A DNA stretch of 64,000 nucleotides, taken from Trogon surrucura (taxonomy: Eukaryota > Chordata > Aves > Trogoniformes > Trogonidae). Positions 53,036 to 63,575 of the stretch are shown here, piece by piece. The stretch lies in assembly GCA_020746105.1 (NCBI GenBank), contig CM036628.1, positions 6,086,001-6,150,000 on the forward strand, read 5' to 3'. The translations under genes and the position numbers were made by a program. Positions within the stretch are counted from its first letter, which is position 1, and each line of letters starts with the position of its first letter. The notes under the pieces were generated by a model. It saw only the letters and a program-made list of their open reading frames with translations. It ran no database searches and had not been told where the DNA came from.

Positions 53036-53519
53036 GCAGTAGTAGATGACAGGAGGAATCCTGACCTCGCTGAAACTGGTAGCAAAGCTCCTCAGTACTC
53101 TGTTCAGCAGAGCACTTCACCAAAATGAATCTTATCACAGGACCTCAGTATTTGTGACGTGGTTCAGTTTGTGATACAGAGTGAGAACATAACTTGTGAT
53201 TCCCTAGTCATGGCTTTTCTGCATGTCACCCACCCAAGCTGTTATTTTGTGTGCGGACCAGGTGATGCCAAATAGCCCACGCTCTCGGGCAGCCGACAGG
53301 GAAATAGCCACCTGCAGCCAGTGCAGAGGCACAACAGCACCGCAAGAATAACCACATCTTTCACTCACTGAAATCTCTAATTTTCCTTCCACATTTGAAA
53401 CATTTATCCCACCAGCTCCCAGATTCAGCAAAGTCTGTTGTTCCAAGAGGTTCAGACAGCTCTCATAAACTAAATTTACACTTTCTGTCTCTTCTGAAAA
53501 GTGTTACATGTACATTAGG
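53036..53519. other. Spacer between two CR1 fragments
   Basis: No gene or repeat was recognised. It may include further decayed CR1 sequence at the left end. Confidence 0.5.
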
Positions 53520-54077
53520 TCCAGAGAGGTCCTCCTGCCCCTCTACTCTGCCCTGGTGAGGCCACATCTGGAATACTGTGTCCAGTTCTAGGCCCCTCAG
53601 TTCAAGAAGGACAGGGAGCTGCTTGAGAGAGTCCAGCGCAGAGCCACAAAGATGGTGAAGGGAGTGGAACATCTCCCTTATGAGGAAAGGCTGAAGGAGC
53701 TGGATCTCTTTAGCTTGGAGAAGAGGAGGCTGAGGGGTGACCTCATTAATGTTTATAAATATGTCAAAGGGGAGTGTCAGGAGGATGGAGCCAGGCTCTT
53801 CTCAGGGATGTCCAATGACAGGACAAGGGGCAATGGGTGCAAGCTGGAACACAGGAGGTTCCACAAAAATTAGAAAAAACTTTTTCACAGTGAGGGTGAC
53901 CGAGCACTGGCACAGGCTGCCCAGGGAGGTTGTGGAGTCTCCTTCTCTGGAGACATTCAAGACCTGCCTGGATGCGTTCCTGTGCGATCTGCTGTAGGTG
54001 GTCCTGCTCTGGCAGGGGGGTTGGACTAGATGATCCTTGAGGTCCCTTCCAATCCCTAACATTCTGTGATTCTGTGA
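53520..54077 (+). repeat. CR1 LINE 3' fragment, + strand, comparatively young
   Basis: About 560 bp. It runs from CCTCTACTCTGCCCTGGTGA (part of the LRPHLEYC-type CR1 coding region) through GAGAGAGTCCAGCGCAGAGC, GAGCTGGATCTCTTTAGCTT and TGACCTCATTAATG to GGTTGGACTAGATGATCCTT and two ATTCTGTG units. A one-base problem near 53,870 shifts the coding phase between two overlapping frames; otherwise it is close to consensus. It shares its final about 350 bp with the copy at 17.6 kb. Confidence 0.96.
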
Positions 54078-56393
54078 AAAGGAAAAATGATGCACTGAGT
54101 GAATGACACCTCTTTAAAATGCAAATCAATAATCATTTCTGACATCAAAACACTAGAGTTCTGCCAAATCTGTTACGGAGCTGTAAACTGCAAATCTAGC
54201 TGAGTACAGGACTAGATGTTTTGACAATAATGTTAACAAAAGCAGAAGATGTATAAAGCAGGGAGACAAATGAGTTTTGCTAAAGCATACGGTAATCATA
54301 AGCTAGAAGACTGCAAAATCATCCATTTAATCCCATGGTTTTGGGTTTTTTTTTCAGGGCAGGGGGTGGGTGGACACACAACCATGCTGTGTCTATGGTG
54401 TTGAATCCCTTCCTGTTGCACATGTTGTGATGCAAGAGTCTTTCAAACTGTATTTTCAAAACCAGAACATACGTTCCCAGGCTTTTCCCTACAGTAGAAT
54501 ATGTGAATATAGGAACAAATTAGTAATTTATATTTTCTTATTGGTAAATATACCATATAAATTTGGGGTTGAATTCCCTTCAGGTACAACACCACAATTT
54601 ATAAAGGATATCATTTTAATTACATTAAATTAGGTCCAGCAGTGCTGCTATTTTCCATAGTGGCAGAGAAAAGACCAGTCAATGGAATCAAACACTTTAT
54701 TTATATTTACACATACAAGAACCTGGCTTCCTACTGACATGATGAGACATCTGCATGAGATTTCTGTTAGTCTGTCAGGTTCTTTGCTATTGAGGAAGTA
54801 CTGATTAACACGGGATAATCTATCCAGATATACCTTCGTGAATAAAAGCAGACTGATTATTGTAGCAATGATTTATCTAAACTCAAGGTTATTTAAGTTC
54901 AAGCTCAAAGATATGTTTGGAGATAAAATGTTCTCTATGACATTTTAATAAAACTAGTTCATACTGGTTTTAAGAATACCTAAGTATTGCTTGTGTTGAA
55001 CACAGGCCTAGAGCCTTTGATTGTTACATGAGCTGAAGGGATTGTGTAACTTGATACAGAATGGAAGGAATATTCAGGGTAATTAATGAGCATTTAGCTT
55101 GATTATCAATATATGTCTTTCTGTGGAACTATATTTGATTGAACAATCATAAACTAACCGAACTCCTTGTCTTTTCTAAAAAGTAATGGGAAAATGTCCT
55201 GGGTTTGTCTATCTATAAATCCAGGGCCTTGGCTTTATACCATATACCTTTACCACCAAGAATTATCTCTTCTGTATTGAAATTTAGACTATTCTAATGG
55301 GTTACTGAAGCTAATTTTTACACATATATTTATTCAATTAAGTGTCCTGATTTAAAAATTTCTGAACACCAACTTGATTATCTTTCTGAAGTTATGACCT
55401 TATTTTTTCTGTTATTTTGCCAAGTCAGACTTTTCTAACTTGCCATTAAATGGTAGCTTAAAAGTTTTGAATAGGTTTCCATTCCTTGTTTGATACTCCC
55501 AAATTTTTTTGGAGATCAGATTACAGAGGATGTTCCTTTAGCAGCCTTCCACTTAATATTGTGATGGTTTGGCTGAAAATCTCATTTGATTTGGTTCAGC
55601 AAGACATTATCGAAGTGAAGCTTTTGAAAGAGTACTAAAGTCCTTCCCATAGAATGAGAACATTCAGGTGACTTTCCATTATAATCCAGAAGAGCCCAAC
55701 CTCACTCTCCATTTTCACTATGTGTGATCTTCTTTGAAAGTCTGTGAAAATGAAAAAGAACTCTAAACTGAAAGGGACAGGACCATTAAAGTAGAAGAAG
55801 TATAGTCTTGTTAGAGGGCTCATAAGGGAACTTCAAAGCTTCAATGTACGTACTGTGTAAGTGCTTCATATTTTCTCAGTGGATGAAAGTAATGGAAGAA
55901 CAGTAGTTCTCAAAATTAAAATGTATTCAGCAATAATAAAAAACAATCCTTTATAAGTGTTTAAATTTACTACTAACAAAAATAATAACAAAAGGCATGA
56001 AAAATTCTTAGTGTTTAACTTGGTTCAAATATGGTTCCTGGGCTTATGTGAAATATTATTAGTCCTAACATAGTCAGTATTTAAGGAGCTACGACCATGT
56101 CGGCTTTCAAAATTACAGTGAAATATATCAACTGCCTTAAAGCATAATTAAACATATGGCACAAATCAGTAGATTTATCATAGGCTTTTCCACGGAAGAC
56201 AAATTGTCCTTGGGGGTCCTCTTGTGGTAAAACCTCATTATTGCACGTAACATCTCCGTGCTGTCCAGGCAACCTTGCAACCGATCTGTTTTCGAACATT
56301 ATTTTCTGCAGTTTGTGAAGCTACAGAAAACGCAAGTTAATATTCAGTGATTGGCTTGTTAGTGTTGGCATTGATATATGTTAATATTTAGTG
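54078..56393. other. Intergenic DNA, no gene recognised
   Basis: AT-rich with short frames only. No transposon end, exon or RNA gene was identified. Confidence 0.6.
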
Positions 56394-56563
56394 CTCAGGC
56401 ATTGGGATGTGCTGCCCAGGGAAGGGGTGGAGTCACCGTCCCTGGAGGTGTCTAAGGACAGGCTGGATGTGGCACTCAGGTGCCGTGGTCTGGCCGATGT
56501 GGTGGTGTTGGGTCATAGGCTGGACTTGATGATCTCAGAAGTCTTTTTCAATTCTGTGATTTT
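56394..56563 (+). repeat. CR1 LINE 3'-end fragment, other subfamily
   Basis: The sequence has GGGATGTGCTGCCCAGGGAA, GTCACCGTCCCTGGAGGTGT, GGTCATAGGCTGGACTTGAT and GATCTCAGAAGTCTTTTTCA and ends ATTCTGTGATTTTT. The wording differs from the 17.6- and 53.5-kb copies, so it belongs to a different CR1 subfamily. A poly-A run follows at about 56,579. Confidence 0.9.
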
Positions 56564-59500
56564 TGAAGCCCACCGGGAAAAAAAAAAAAAAGATAAAAGC
56601 ATAGCTATGCCAAATAAGCCCAGGAGATAAACCTAAAAATAGCATGTCAAAGACTGTTTTTCAGGCTAGTGAAGAGTAACATGTTAGCTATTGAGACAAA
56701 AATGTCAGCTATGTTACGTGAAAAAAAACCAACAAAAACCCAAAACCAAGTAGAAAACAGAAAGGAGGACTAAAAGAGTATCATTTCAGGCTTCCTTTTC
56801 TTCTTTTTAATACCGTTCACCTGTTGCCACAGTATAAGCTCACAATGTTGTTTTCTATTACAATTTAGTGGAAAAATCCAAATGTTTTATGTTATATATG
56901 CTTGTAATAGGAAATTAAGTATCACAGTTGGTCAGGATTATGACATTTTATGTAGTACTTCCATAGTACTCCCCATCCAGATCAATATAAATACTGTCAA
57001 GGCCCTATACTAGCATATACCAGCATATACTAGCATATACAGCCTTTAAATCCACACCTATTGCTGCCTGACATCACTGGGAATTCTGCTATGGATTGGG
57101 AAGAGTCATGTGATCTTTTCCGACTTAGCTAAAACCGCAGTACGTTCAAAAGAGGCAGCAATCAACCTTCATAAATCTCTATCCTAGCTCCAGCATTGAA
57201 GCACCCTGCTCGTACACATCACAAAATGATCGTGCTGCTAAAATCACTTCCTGATGATCGCTGTGCTGAGGTACCACGGGTGTCAGAAAAACATTCTTGC
57301 ATTCTGTGTTATAGAATTAGGCTTGAGATATTCCAGAAACGTCTATCTATGGTACACATAGCTTTATGTTCGAGATTGACTAGAAATGCAAAACCCTATA
57401 ACTGACAAGATCCATTTTTGACATTGATGCTGGTGAATACTGCCCTTTAACAAATATACAGGGACTGGCTGAAAACTCAGTAAAGCTTCATGATGGGGAA
57501 TTCATCTAGGTGCTGTAGCTGTCTTTATCTAAGGTTCTGGCCCCGGAAGTGCTGGGCTGCACTTGTCTCAGTCTCAAGAGGGTCAAGTGAACCACAGCCA
57601 TTTGGATGCCAGTAACCTTTCAATGGGATTCTTAATTTTACGAACCGTCCCTGGTGAGTTCACTCCTAACGCTCCAAACTTTTCTGAATGGCAACATTAA
57701 TGCCTATAGTCGTAAAGATCATGGAATATTAAGGTTCACAGCTTCCAGAGATATAAATTATTAAGAACTCAACTTAAATGAGGACTACTATGTGGAAAAC
57801 CACACACAGCCATCCAGCCGGCATATTGTAGAGGAGAATCCATATGTTTGCGGTTACGAACACTCTCCTACCACATAGGTGTAGAACAGAACATTTCACC
57901 TGCGTTGCGTTCCAACCAGTTGTACTTCCAGGTTTAAATGAATTGTTTTTCTCTTTTAATTCATCCATTTTCAAGACCCCCATAATTCAGGGAATCTTCT
58001 CACTTTCATCTCAAATGCAATTTGGTTAATAAAATAAAATTTAAAAATTAGCTGAATAAACTAATGCACGGTTTTACACATGAATGCAAGTGTTGTCTAT
58101 TAATGTGGACTGTTTACTATACCAAGATACTTTTGCAGATGAAATAACACACAAGCTCAATATACTAATAAATGTATTTGTGATGTTACAAAAGAAATTG
58201 ATAAAACCCATGAGTGGGAGATGAAACTGAATAATTGAGCAGCAAAACGCTACGTATATTGTTCTTGAGGAGTGCAGAAATCACTATTAATTTTAAATGA
58301 GACCCATTATTCTAACAAATAACATAACATGGAGCAAATAAGAGATGATGCATCAAGAACAATTATTTCACAGGTGAGTTGAATGACAATGACGTTGTTT
58401 TTTGGATGACCAAACTGAGCCAGAGCTTGATAGTTGGTAGGTGGTACTTTTAAACTAGGTATTTTTAGAAGATTGTATTTTTCTAAGTTCTGAATTTTAA
58501 TAACCTTCTAAAGTTTAGATTCCAGTGCTTACATCTCTTCTAAAACTTGGGAGCTTCTGTTCTGCAGGCGCAAAGTAGACTTAAATCCCCCAGGCTTCCT
58601 TCCATATTCAGGTCAGGAAGATACAGTATACTGTAGAAACTGAAAACCACTGGTGGAAACGTGTATCTACGCTAAAGTAGAATCTGTAACAAAATGAACC
58701 TCGGATGCCTATCTCTTCTGAACTTACTACACAGAAAGCTATACATTTGGAGGAGGAGAAGGTGGAGTAATGATTTATAAAATAAGTGGAGAAACAGTCA
58801 AGTTTAATTGAAGGTCATCTTAAGTAATTATGATAAAAAATCAATAGCGATTAGTTGGCTCTTCTCATTAATATGTTTTTACAAGATCAAAGAACCCACC
58901 AGCTTAATGCACATAATGAAGGACTTTGGGGGTTGATCATTCCACAGTATTCAGTTTTGTCTTTTTGTGGCGGTTGTACTCCCAGTGCTGCTCCACTACC
59001 ATTTAGAATGTTTTATTGGGACTCACAAATAAAGCTGACGTTAACTCTTCAAAGAACAGGCATAGCATAATCCGATTTCTTGTACACACACTTGCAAATC
59101 TTCCCTGGTTTAGTTCAGCTTCTCTTTACAAGTTCCGGGAATACCCACTGATCTACACTTCACTTGGATATATGTCATTTCTGGATATCACTTTAGTCAA
59201 GGACAAGCTAATAAAACCACAAGACTTTGGTCGTATTCAACCTTCAGCTATTATTGATTAATCATAAAGAAATCGTGTCTAAGAAGTTTTTCATCTTTAT
59301 ATCTGTATTGATTGTTGCTGCTTCTGCCAGTTGCTGACCTGGTTATTATAACATCACCATTTCCGTTAGGTTACTGAAAGGCACTTTATTGAGACAACAT
59401 TGTGAACCAACAAGAGAAGAGCATCTGACCACCTGTAAGCTAGTGAGGTAGTCTCCTGTCCTCTGCAGCTTTTGGCTACAGTTCTAAACTGACAACAGTC

Positions 59501-62290
59501 TGAACTGTTTGGGTTAATAGAAATAACTTAATGTATTTCAGATGAATGGAAAGTCTTTTTTTTTCCTCAGTATCAAATACAGTGTCAGAAATAAGATGTA
59601 TATATTGTGACTGCTAGGCTTGGATGGAAATACAAACCTGTATGGCATGCTGAAAACCACAACATAGGGGGAAAGAAGTCATCCAGGAGAGGTTCCTGGT
59701 TTCCAAGAAAAAACAGCAGATAAAAATTTGAAATGTTGAATTAAAATCTCTATAAACCTTGGCAAGACTAAGCTGAAACCCAAAATGGATGTGTAAATAA
59801 GGAGAATTGTACAACATTCCAGTAAGAGACTTTGGTAGTTAACCAGATACTAGCTTTAAAAAGAAATGGTTCATGAGTAACTCTGGTTTGTAGTCTCTGA
59901 CCAAGCCTCAAGGTAAGCAAAATACTCAGTTGTTCCTGTCACTCTTACCTCAGTGTCTATATGGAGGGTCTTTCACAAATAAATTCATGAGGAACTGACA
60001 ATGCTGGGAAAGGCTCTGACTGTTGCCATTGTTCTGGAAGGCTGGTGCTGATGGCTACATTTTAAATGGTTAACTCTTTCCATGTACTGAACCAAACCAG
60101 CATTTTCTGGTCAAGATCAATAGACAAAGAATTGGAACACCTGAAATACAAATCCTAGGGAAACGGTAATAGCTATATTTGTTCTGATGATCAAGGGAAC
60201 AGGACTCAGCTTCTTGTCCTTCCACTTTCCTAGGGAGGATAAGATGGGAGGAGACCTTTTTCTTATATTCTCTACAAATATTTAAGAAAGTATTTGAGTA
60301 AATCCATTAGTGAATACAAGTTGAAGGTGGGGTGGGTTTTTTTAGATTATTTCGATGATGAAAAGAGATACTGCAAATGCAGAGTGCCTGAAATACCTTC
60401 CAGTTAGCAGGTCAGTCTGCAAACACCAGGTAGTGTAGATCCAGGTAAGAAATGGCACACGTGAGTCAAGATTATTGGGGAATATGAAAGTATTTGGGGG
60501 GGAAGAGGGGTGGGGAATTTCGGTTGATTTATAATCCTATAGCCACTGCACAGTGTAACTGAACACTAGGATTATATGGAAGTGAAGTCTAATATTTGAA
60601 AGTAAAATTTGAAAATAACACTTTACCCTTAATACTAAAAGACTTTAATGGAATTAATGAGATGTATTTTTTATAGTGTCACTGTGTTTGAAATATAGAC
60701 ACAATCAAAAGAATCTAGTTTAAGTCTACATAAGAACTAGTTAATTTCTGAACACACAACAGAAGGGATGGACAAAGTCAGATAACAAAAACAGTAAGTA
60801 ATATGGAAATTAAGAGGAAAAGTTAAGAGTCAATCATCAAAAAACTAGAGAGTCTGTTCTGGAAATATGTAAACTCTCTCATTAAGTAGACAAGGATTAG
60901 AACATTCACTAGTCAAGACAAAATGAAAAATGTTGAATTTAAGCAATGGCAAGGAAAATTTAAGTTAAGCATTAGGGAAGATTATACAGTACAGCAGCTT
61001 TTAGCTTAAGGAAAAGTGGTGAAATCATCACTGGAAGTCAGAGCTAAATTAGATATCTTCATATTCTGTCTGCTCAGAAATAATCTGCCTGCGTGACAGC
61101 AACCTATTTTAATAACGAGAATAATTATGACAAACAATGAATGCAAAAAACCAAAACCCTTCAGCCAACTTTGTTTTAGAGCTGGGCATCATCTCTCCTG
61201 GCAGGTTGTTGAAATTGTGAGTGGAAGCATTTATATGGCTTTTAGTTCTTAAAAAAGTATTTCTAACTTGTGAACAAGTCACAAAAGAGGTCTCATTTTA
61301 CCTAGATTTCTTTATGGAGATTTGTAAGATCTTATCACCGATGATTTTTTATTCACACACAAAACTTTCTGTCATTGCTTTTCATCTTTGAATTTTTCCT
61401 CCTTCAGTCCTCTGGGACCCTCTGCCACCTCGAAGCTAGTTGTTACTGGACTGCCTGTTTAATGAGCACAGCGAGCTGTCAAAAGGAACCATTAGATTGA
61501 ACTGACCCTTCATCATACTCAATAATTTTCTGAAAAGAGTATTCAAAGCCGATGAAAAGAAAATCAAACACCTTCCCTTCAAGGTACATTGCACAGCAAT
61601 CATACTATTAAATTTACTTCAATACTGTGAATGCATATAATAAACACAATAGGCAGGTGAACACAGAGTGTACAGGGATTGCTACAGGCAACTTTCAATC
61701 TCCTACACCTCAAAAAAATAAACAAAAGTTTTGGTGCCTAACAAGAAATGCTGTACACCCTTTCACAGCTTAAATGTAAAATGCAGCATACTGAGAAACA
61801 CTAATGTGCAAGGTTTGAAAACACAGAAACGTAGGAAACAAGAGGAGAAACAAATCATAGGCTTACTGATTTCAAGAGTTTTGAACATTCATCAGTAGGT
61901 GCAGAATCTCATTCCATAACTTACATAAGGAGAGCATCACACACTTATTCAGAGAAATCACAGCCATGGTAACATGTTGAAATTGTGATTTTTGAGGGTA
62001 ACAATTATTTTTTTCTTACTCTTTATAGTTTGTAACAAAAAAACCCACACATAACAGTATCATGTTGATGTTTGTGCACGTCTAATGAAGGGCTGAACAA
62101 GCAGCTTTTGTGCCAGTGTGCTTTCAGTGGTTCATACTCCATCACAAATACAGCAGCTCCTTAGACTATTCACCACCAGATTCTATGGTGAACTGCATGC
62201 ACCGTGTTACACTTTGCCTTCAGAGACGTTTCAAATGTCCGTGAGTGTTTAAACGTGAATTTGCCAGTTTGTTGAACAAAACTCTCACAT
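56564..62290. other. Intergenic DNA directly upstream of FMR1
   Basis: No gene is recognised in 5.7 kb. It contains three 10-bp tandem units at 57,011-57,040. The minus-strand frame at 56,081-56,299, just outside the left boundary, and the + frame at 57,196-57,405 match nothing I know. Base composition changes sharply to CpG-rich near 62,290-62,400. Confidence 0.6.
57011..57040. repeat. Tandem repeat, three 10-bp units
   Basis: Three copies of YAGCATATAC (T, C and T at the first base), preceded by a partial unit CTATAC. A small local expansion. Confidence 0.95.
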
Positions 62291-62931
62291 GGAGAGGCAG
62301 AGGGACACACACCCCCGCCGTCCACGCCGACAGCTCTGAGCTCTGTTCCTCTTCTGTCACACCCCTCACAAGGCGTTTAGCTCTTCTGCACCGCAGCCAC
62401 AACGGCCAGACCGGCGCTTAGCACAACTCGCCAACAGCTGCCACTTCACTCCTCGACCTCGACCATAACGAGCGAGGCAAGGGGCCACCGTGTGCCTGAG
62501 TCACCGCCCCCTTCCCGCGGCTGCCGCCCCTCGCAGCGCCCCTGCGCACCCGCAGACACCCACAGGCCCCGGCCTCCCCCCTCCCCGCCCATCCCAGCAG
62601 CCTCCACGCTCTCTCGGCCCCATCATTCCCATCGCTTCTCCCCGGGCCCTGTGCTATCACCGCTCGCACGAGCGGTTACGCGGCCCGGTTTCTTCAGCCA
62701 AGGCCGCCCCACGCTCCGCACCCTCTCTCAGCCCAGGCTCCCCACCCCGCCCCGGGCAGTGTTTAAGGCCATGGAGCCCCTACGCCCCGTCCCTCCCCAC
62801 CCCCCGTCACTAGGCCCTGCCGGAGCAGGCCGCGCGTCCAGCCCCGCCTCTCCGCTCCCGATCTCTGCGCGCGGGCCAGCGCGCAGCCTCACTGGCCAGC
62901 GGGGCAGTCACTCAAGGCGCGCGCCGGGAGC

Positions 62932-62940
62932 GGGGGCGGG
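62932..62940 (+). promoter_or_regulatory. GC box (Sp1-type)
   Basis: GGGGGCGGG, about 590 bp upstream of the start codon. A second one, GGGCGGGGG, lies at 63,008-63,016. Mammalian FMR1 promoters are TATA-less with GC boxes, and no TATA box is visible here either. Confidence 0.55.
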
Positions 62941-62990
62941 CCCTCCGCCGCAGACTGCCGGCTGCCATTCGCCCCTTCGCCGCTGCGGCT

Positions 62991-63006
62991 GCGCGCGCGC
63001 GCGCGC
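62991..63006. repeat. (GC)8 alternating tract
   Basis: Sixteen bases of perfect GC alternation. It can adopt Z-DNA and contains overlapping GCGCGCGC cores resembling half-sites for NRF-1, a known regulator of human FMR1. Confidence 0.85.
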
Positions 63007-63130
63007 TGGGCGGGGGAGGGCGCGCGGGGTGGCGCGCGGCCCGGCCGTTAGGCGGTGGGCGAGCGGCGCGTGCTGTCCGGGGCCAACTCCCCGCCCCGCC
63101 TCCGCACCCCCCCCCCTCCCCGCGGCGCGC

Positions 63131-63156
63131 CACGTGACGCGGACTTAGCGTTTACA
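63131..63156 (+). promoter_or_regulatory. FMR1 promoter block: E-box/CRE plus TTTACA element
   Basis: CACGTGAC (63,131-63,138) is followed by a GCGTTTACA motif ending at 63,156. As I recall the human FMR1 promoter, CACGTGACGTGG is followed by GTGTTTACA at the same spacing, with about 13 of the 18 intervening bases identical. In human this E-box/CRE is bound by USF1/USF2 and CREB-family factors. Preservation at fixed spacing is strong support for the promoter assignment. Confidence 0.8.
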
Positions 63157-63249
63157 TTCGAAACGGGAGCTCGTGTCCCCCCACCCCGGCCGCCCCCCCT
63201 CCCCCCCCGCTCCGTCCCCCCCGTGCCCGCGCGCGCCGCCCGGCGGTGA

Positions 63250-63270
63250 CCGTTTCGCTTTCATTTCCGG
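63250..63270 (+). promoter_or_regulatory. FMR1 promoter block with ETS-type site, near the expected start site
   Basis: A 21-bp block reading CCGTTTCG...TTTCATTTCCGG differs from the human CCGTTTCG...TTTCACTTCCGG at only about two positions, from memory. It ends in an ETS core TTCCGG. In mammals this block overlaps or adjoins the mapped transcription starts, so transcription here probably begins near 63,255-63,300. Confidence 0.75.
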
Positions 63271-63414
63271 GCGGCCGAGGGCGAGGAGCGGCGGCGCGGA
63301 GCGTCCCCGCAGTGGCTTCCCCCCCCTCCCCGCGCTCCGCGGCGGCGGCCCCACCCCCTCGGGCTCGGAGTGAACCGAGATTCCCCTTCCCCTCCCCCGC
63401 CCGGCGCGCACACC

Positions 63415-63447
63415 CCTCCTTCTCCTCCTCCTCTTCTTCCCCCTCCT
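63415..63447 (+). repeat. CCT-rich repeat in the FMR1 5' UTR
   Basis: An interrupted run of CCT units, including a perfect (CCT)3 at 63,424-63,432 within a wholly pyrimidine tract. A CCT repeat has been reported in the 5' UTR of chicken FMR1 in place of the mammalian CGG repeat, which fits this sequence. The copy here is short and interrupted. Confidence 0.85.
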
Positions 63448-63452
63448 GCGCC

Positions 63453-63473
63453 GAGAGAGAGAGAGAAAGAGAA
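63453..63473 (+). repeat. (GA)n tract in the FMR1 5' UTR
   Basis: GAGAGAGAGAGAGAAAGAGA lies immediately after the CCT tract. Together they form a pyrimidine-to-purine switch about 50-110 bases upstream of the start codon. GA tracts can bind GAGA-type factors and the pair could fold in the mRNA. Confidence 0.85.
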
Positions 63474-63524
63474 GGGAGGAGGCGCCGGGCCTGGGTCTCC
63501 CGCACCGAGCCGCCGCGGCACAAC

Positions 63525-63575
63525 ATGGAGGAGCTGGTGGTGGAGGTGCGGGGCTCCAACGGGGCCTTCTACAAG
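63525..63575 (+). CDS. FMR1: FMR1 coding exon 1 (fragile X messenger ribonucleoprotein), partial gene
   Basis: FMRP is an RNA-binding protein that represses and transports mRNAs in neurons and germ cells, acting mainly on cytoplasmic polysomes. This exon encodes 17 residues, MEELVVEVRGSNGAFYK, identical to human FMRP and distinct from FXR1 (MADVTVEVRGSNGAFYK) and FXR2. They begin the first Tudor/Agenet domain. The exon ends ACAAG|GTACCG, a good donor at 63,576, the same phase-0 junction as in human. The ATG context ACAACATGG has A at -3 and G at +4, a strong start. The remaining exons lie beyond the right edge, so the gene reads rightwards out of the window. Regulation is by the TATA-less CpG-island promoter just upstream. 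Confidence 0.96.

Larger units (their letters stand above)
63271..63524 (+). other. Predicted FMR1 5' UTR
   Basis: About 250 bases between the putative start region and the ATG. No upstream ATG is present. It contains three CGG units (63,340-63,348), a CCT-rich tract and a GA tract. Human FMR1 has about 30 CGG units in this interval. The exact 5' end is inferred and would need cap-site data. Confidence 0.7.

Noticed and set aside
53652..53997. Two overlapping + strand frames at 53,652-53,873 and 53,737-53,997
   Set aside because: They are frame-shifted halves of one CR1 ORF2 tail, not a host gene.
62492..63148. 218-codon + strand open frame in the CpG island, with other long frames on both strands (63,152-63,559; 63,246-63,845)
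   Set aside because: The translation is proline/arginine/alanine-rich in every frame, as expected where GC-rich sequence lacks stop codons. It covers the FMR1 promoter, and the 63,246-63,845 frame reads through exon 1 and intron 1, so none is a credible protein.
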